The notes beneath the pieces are model-generated. The model was not told the DNA's origin. It worked only from the letters and a program-made list of their open reading frames with translations, and searched no databases. The position numbers and the translations under genes are program-made. Of a stretch of DNA of 7,281 nucleotides, positions 4,191 to 7,281 are shown in pieces. Source of the DNA: Clostridiales bacterium (GTDB lineage: Bacteria > Bacillota > Clostridia > Peptostreptococcales > Natronincolaceae); the NCBI GenBank assembly GCA_012800145.1, contig JAAZJW010000235.1, positions 1-7,281 on the forward strand, given 5' to 3'. The stretch's first letter is position 1; every line of letters begins with the position of its first letter.

Positions 4191-7046
4191 ATGTCAAAAG
4201 ATAAAATCATTATAAGAGGGGCGAGAGAGCATAATTTAAAAAATATTAATGTTGAAATACCCAGGGATAAACTCATAGTTATAACCGGAATTTCCGGTTC
4301 CGGGAAGTCCTCACTGGCTCTCGATACAATCTATGCAGAAGGCCAAAGGCGATATATAGAGAGTTTATCGTCATATGCGAGACAGTTTTTAGGACAAATG
4401 GAGAAGCCGGACGTGGAATATATAGAAGGTCTTTCGCCGGCAATCTCCATAGACCAAAAAGCTGCCAGCAAAAATCCGCGTTCCACTGTGGGTACGGTTA
4501 CGGAAATTTATGACTATTTGAGACTGTTATTCGCCAGGGTAGGCATACCCCACTGCCCTATATGCGGTGTGGAAATCAGCCAGATGGAAGTGGAACAGAT
4601 AGTGGACAAAATTATGGAATTGGAGACCGGCACAAGGTTGCAATTGTTGGCTCCCATTATCAGAGGGAAAAAAGGGGAGCACCAAAAAGTGTTGGAGGAA
4701 ATAAAGAAAGAAGGTTTTGTAAGGGTTCGTATTGATGGGGAAGTAAGGGATTTATACGAGGACATTGAACTGGCCAAAACAAAAAAACACGATATAGAGG
4801 TAGTTGTAGACAGGATTGTTGTTAAGGAAGGTATACAGTCAAGATTGGCAGATTCTATAGAAACGGTGCTAAAACTCAGTGATTCGTTAGTGATTGTGGA
4901 TATAATAGACAAGGAAGAGATACTGTTTTCTACAAAGTTTGCATGTCCCGAACATGGAATCGGGATAGAGGAGTTAGCTCCCAGAATGTTCTCATTCAAT
5001 AGCCCCTTCGGTGCCTGTCCCCAATGTAACGGTATAGGATATATGAAAAATATAGACCCGGAATTAGTAATTCCAAACAGAGACCTGACAATTAGGGAGG
5101 GGGCCATAGCCCCTTGGAGCGGATCGGGACCTGCTAATGATAACACTTACTATTTTAAAATGTTGGAAAGTATAGCAAAGCAGTATGATTGTGATGTGGA
5201 TACCCCGATAAGAGACCTGCCTGAAGAGCTGGTTGAAGATATACTGTATGGAAGCGGTAAGAAGAGAGTAAAATTTAGGTATGAGTCAAAATTTAGGGGT
5301 ATAAGGGACTATTCCTCTATATTTGAGGGCGTTATCCCCAATCTGGCTAGGAGATACAGGACAACCAATTCCGAATACGCAAGGGCGAAAATCGAGGGAT
5401 ATACGGCGGAAAATAAATGTGAAACTTGTAAAGGTGCCAGGCTAAAAGATGTTGCCTTGGCAGTCACTATTGCGGACAAAAATATTTTCGAGATAACGGA
5501 GCTTTCCGTAAAGGATGCAAAACAGTTCTTTAATGAGTTGAAACTGGACGATAGAAAGACCTTTATCGCCAGACAGATATTGAAAGAAATTAAAGCCAGG
5601 CTGGATTTCCTGATGGATGTGGGCCTGGATTATTTAACCCTGTCGAGGAGCGCAGGGTCCCTATCCGGCGGAGAATCACAGCGAATCCGCTTAGCTACTC
5701 AAATAGGTTCCAGTTTGGTGGGAGTTTTATATATCTTAGATGAGCCGAGTATCGGACTGCACCAAAGGGATAACCATAAGCTGTTGAAAACCTTAAGGCA
5801 TTTAACTGATCTCGGAAATACGGTAATAGTGGTAGAACACGATGAAGGTACCATGCACATGGCGGATCATATTATCGACATCGGCCCGGGTGCGGGCGTT
5901 CATGGTGGAAACATCATAGCAGAGGGCACTATAGACCAGATTATGCAAATAGAACAATCTGTCACAGGTCAATATTTAAGTGGTAGGAGAGCAATTGAGA
6001 TCCCTGAAAGGAGACGGGAACCCAACGGCAATTGGTTAGAGATAATCGGTGCGAGAGAAAACAATTTAAAGGATATCGATGTTGAAATACCTTTGGGTGT
6101 GTTTACCTGTATTACAGGTGTTTCGGGGTCAGGCAAGAGTACACTGGTAAATGAAATACTGTATAAAAAGGTTGCCCAGGAATTGAATCGGGCAAAGCCA
6201 AGACCCGGGGCGCACAAAGAAATAAGAGGAATAGAACATATCGACAAGGTAATAGAAATAGATCAAAGCCCTATAGGAAGGACACCGCGTTCTAATCCTG
6301 CCACTTATACAGGTGTATTTGATGATATACGGGATATATTCGCACAGACCACAAAGGCCAGAATGCGGGGCTATTTAAAGGGAAGGTTCAGTTTCAATGT
6401 AAAAGGCGGAAGGTGCGAGGCCTGCAGGGGGGACGGTATTATAAAAATAGAGATGCATTTCCTTCCCGATGTATATGTGCCCTGTGAGGTATGCAAAGGC
6501 AAAAGATATAATAGGGAAACCCTGGAGGTAAAATATAAAGGCAAGACCATAGCCGATGTTTTGGAAATGAATGTGGAAGAGGCCCTTGCCTTTTTCGCAA
6601 ATATACCGAGAATAAAAAGGAAACTGCAGACCTTATACGATGTGGGTTTGGGCTATATCAGACTGGGACAGCCCTCCACCCAATTATCCGGGGGAGAGGC
6701 CCAAAGAGTCAAACTGGCCTCCGAGTTGGGTAAAAGAAGTACGGGTAGAACATTATATATATTAGATGAACCTACCACGGGTCTCCATACCGCGGATATA
6801 GACAGGTTAATAGAAGTGCTTCAAAGACTTGTGGATGGCGGAAATGCGGTTTTAGTCATAGAACACAACCTTGACGTTATTAAAACAGCAGATTATATTA
6901 TAGACCTGGGTCCGGAAGGCGGGGATGAAGGCGGAGAAGTTGTTGCCGCAGGTACACCGGAACAAATTACAACCATAGAACAGTCCTATACAGGCAAGTT
7001 TTTAAAACCGCTTATAGCCGAACCTATGCTTAAAGTCAGAGGCTAG
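4191..7046 (+). CDS. uvrA: UvrABC excision nuclease subunit A (UvrA)
   Basis: The dimeric ABC-type ATPase that scans DNA for bulky lesions and loads UvrB, opening nucleotide excision repair in the cytoplasm. At 951 aa it is full length, with two ABC modules in tandem. Module 1 has Walker A GISGSGKS (33-40), signature LSGGESQ (491-497) and Walker B ending in Asp517-Glu518. Module 2 has Walker A GVSGSGKS (643-650), signature LSGGEAQ (832-838) and Asp859-Glu860. The inserted domains carry CPIC (122-125), CPEH plus CPQC (252-255, 276-279) and CETC (410-413). The C-terminal zinc finger is CEAC (742-745) with CEVC (765-768), the C-X2-C-X19-C-X2-C spacing of E. coli UvrA. The ATG start has AGGAAGGG (4176-4183) seven bases upstream, and the N terminus MSKDKIIIRGAREHNL is typical. 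It lies 416 bases after uvrB, across a repeat cluster, instead of being tightly coupled. No damage to the frame is seen. Confidence 0.98.
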   Translation: MSKDKIIIRGAREHNLKNINVEIPRDKLIVITGISGSGKSSLALDTIYAEGQRRYIESLSSYARQFLGQMEKPDVEYIEGLSPAISIDQKAASKNPRSTVGTVTEIYDYLRLLFARVGIPHCPICGVEISQMEVEQIVDKIMELETGTRLQLLAPIIRGKKGEHQKVLEEIKKEGFVRVRIDGEVRDLYEDIELAKTKKHDIEVVVDRIVVKEGIQSRLADSIETVLKLSDSLVIVDIIDKEEILFSTKFACPEHGIGIEELAPRMFSFNSPFGACPQCNGIGYMKNIDPELVIPNRDLTIREGAIAPWSGSGPANDNTYYFKMLESIAKQYDCDVDTPIRDLPEELVEDILYGSGKKRVKFRYESKFRGIRDYSSIFEGVIPNLARRYRTTNSEYARAKIEGYTAENKCETCKGARLKDVALAVTIADKNIFEITELSVKDAKQFFNELKLDDRKTFIARQILKEIKARLDFLMDVGLDYLTLSRSAGSLSGGESQRIRLATQIGSSLVGVLYILDEPSIGLHQRDNHKLLKTLRHLTDLGNTVIVVEHDEGTMHMADHIIDIGPGAGVHGGNIIAEGTIDQIMQIEQSVTGQYLSGRRAIEIPERRREPNGNWLEIIGARENNLKDIDVEIPLGVFTCITGVSGSGKSTLVNEILYKKVAQELNRAKPRPGAHKEIRGIEHIDKVIEIDQSPIGRTPRSNPATYTGVFDDIRDIFAQTTKARMRGYLKGRFSFNVKGGRCEACRGDGIIKIEMHFLPDVYVPCEVCKGKRYNRETLEVKYKGKTIADVLEMNVEEALAFFANIPRIKRKLQTLYDVGLGYIRLGQPSTQLSGGEAQRVKLASELGKRSTGRTLYILDEPTTGLHTADIDRLIEVLQRLVDGGNAVLVIEHNLDVIKTADYIIDLGPEGGDEGGEVVAAGTPEQITTIEQSYTGKFLKPLIAEPMLKVRG

Positions 7047-7055
7047 GAGCTTGAA

Positions 7056-7080
7056 TGCTGAAGAAAACACAGCAATAATT
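7056..7080 (+). terminator. Weak possible terminator after uvrA
   Basis: TGCTG (7056-7060) can pair with CAGCA (7070-7074) around a 9-base loop, followed by ATAATTTTA. The stem is only five pairs and the T tract is broken, so this is a poor terminator. The inverted composite repeat begins 12 bases further on and may do the job instead, although its T tract faces the other strand. Confidence 0.25.
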
Positions 7081-7092
7081 TTACCGAGTCGT

Positions 7093-7278
7093 CAGACTGT
7101 GTGAAAAATGTCATCCTGAGCGAAGCGAAGGATCTCAAATGGCCTAAAAACGAGATTCTTCGTTACACTCAGAATTTGCATATGTTACCCATGCTACGAT
7201 AAACGAAGGCATTATTTTAAAATACAGATCCTTCGCGGGTCAAACTAATCCTGCTCGTCTCAGGATGACAAAAATGTG
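7093..7278 (-). repeat. Composite palindromic repeat, right copy (inverted)
   Basis: The reverse complement of this stretch matches 1-186 without gaps, with about 11 mismatches, 10 of them transitions. On the + strand it starts with the TIR CAGACTGTGTGAAAAA (7093-7108), then the complementary arms (7110-7135 and 7153-7175), then module A running to CAAAAATGTG (7269-7278). Here too the second TIR of module B is replaced by module A at the same junction as in the left copy, so the composite is a repeat unit in its own right. It begins 46 bases after the uvrA stop and may continue beyond the window. Confidence 0.9.
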
Positions 7279-7281
7279 GGG

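Noticed and set aside
4514..5146. 210-aa antisense open frame inside uvrA
   Set aside because: It is a shadow of a strongly conserved gene, with no recognisable domain and no promoter or ribosome binding site.

Overview
The window looks like chromosomal DNA of a low-to-moderate G+C Bacillota, most likely a clostridium-like anaerobe. This rests on the gene order ctpA-uvrB-uvrA, the strong AGGGGA-type ribosome binding sites, a GTG start on uvrB and the AT-rich promoters. I cannot name a genus. Three complete genes lie on the + strand: an S41 C-terminal processing peptidase (339-1532), the excision-repair helicase subunit UvrB (1780-3774) and the damage-recognition ATPase UvrA (4191-7046). All three keep their diagnostic catalytic or nucleotide-binding residues.

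Layout: 1-186 is a composite palindromic repeat, and 187-338 is a spacer with a ctpA promoter but no gene. ctpA ends in a good intrinsic terminator (1631-1657). A separate extended -10 promoter and a hairpin-bearing leader precede uvrB. The 416 bases between uvrB and uvrA are almost entirely repeat DNA: two 78-bp tandem units, the first split by a 120-bp MITE-like palindrome, followed by a further repeat module. After uvrA, 7093-7278 is an inverted copy of the 186-bp composite at the left edge (about 94% identical by hand alignment). The window therefore begins and ends in the same repeat in opposite orientation, so it may be a contig that broke at repeats.

UvrA and UvrB work together. A UvrA dimer finds helix-distorting DNA lesions and loads UvrB, which verifies the damage before UvrC (not in this window) incises. 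CtpA is functionally unrelated and probably a membrane-anchored protease, though it commonly sits near uvrBA in clostridia. In Bacillus subtilis uvrB and uvrA form a compact operon; here a repeat cluster with a strong potential hairpin separates them.

The most interesting material is the repeat system. The MITE-like element has perfect 16-bp terminal inverted repeats and a 4-bp ACGG target duplication, and its empty target site survives in the neighbouring tandem unit. The stop codon of uvrB lies inside the first 78-bp unit. I found no undescribed multi-gene system.
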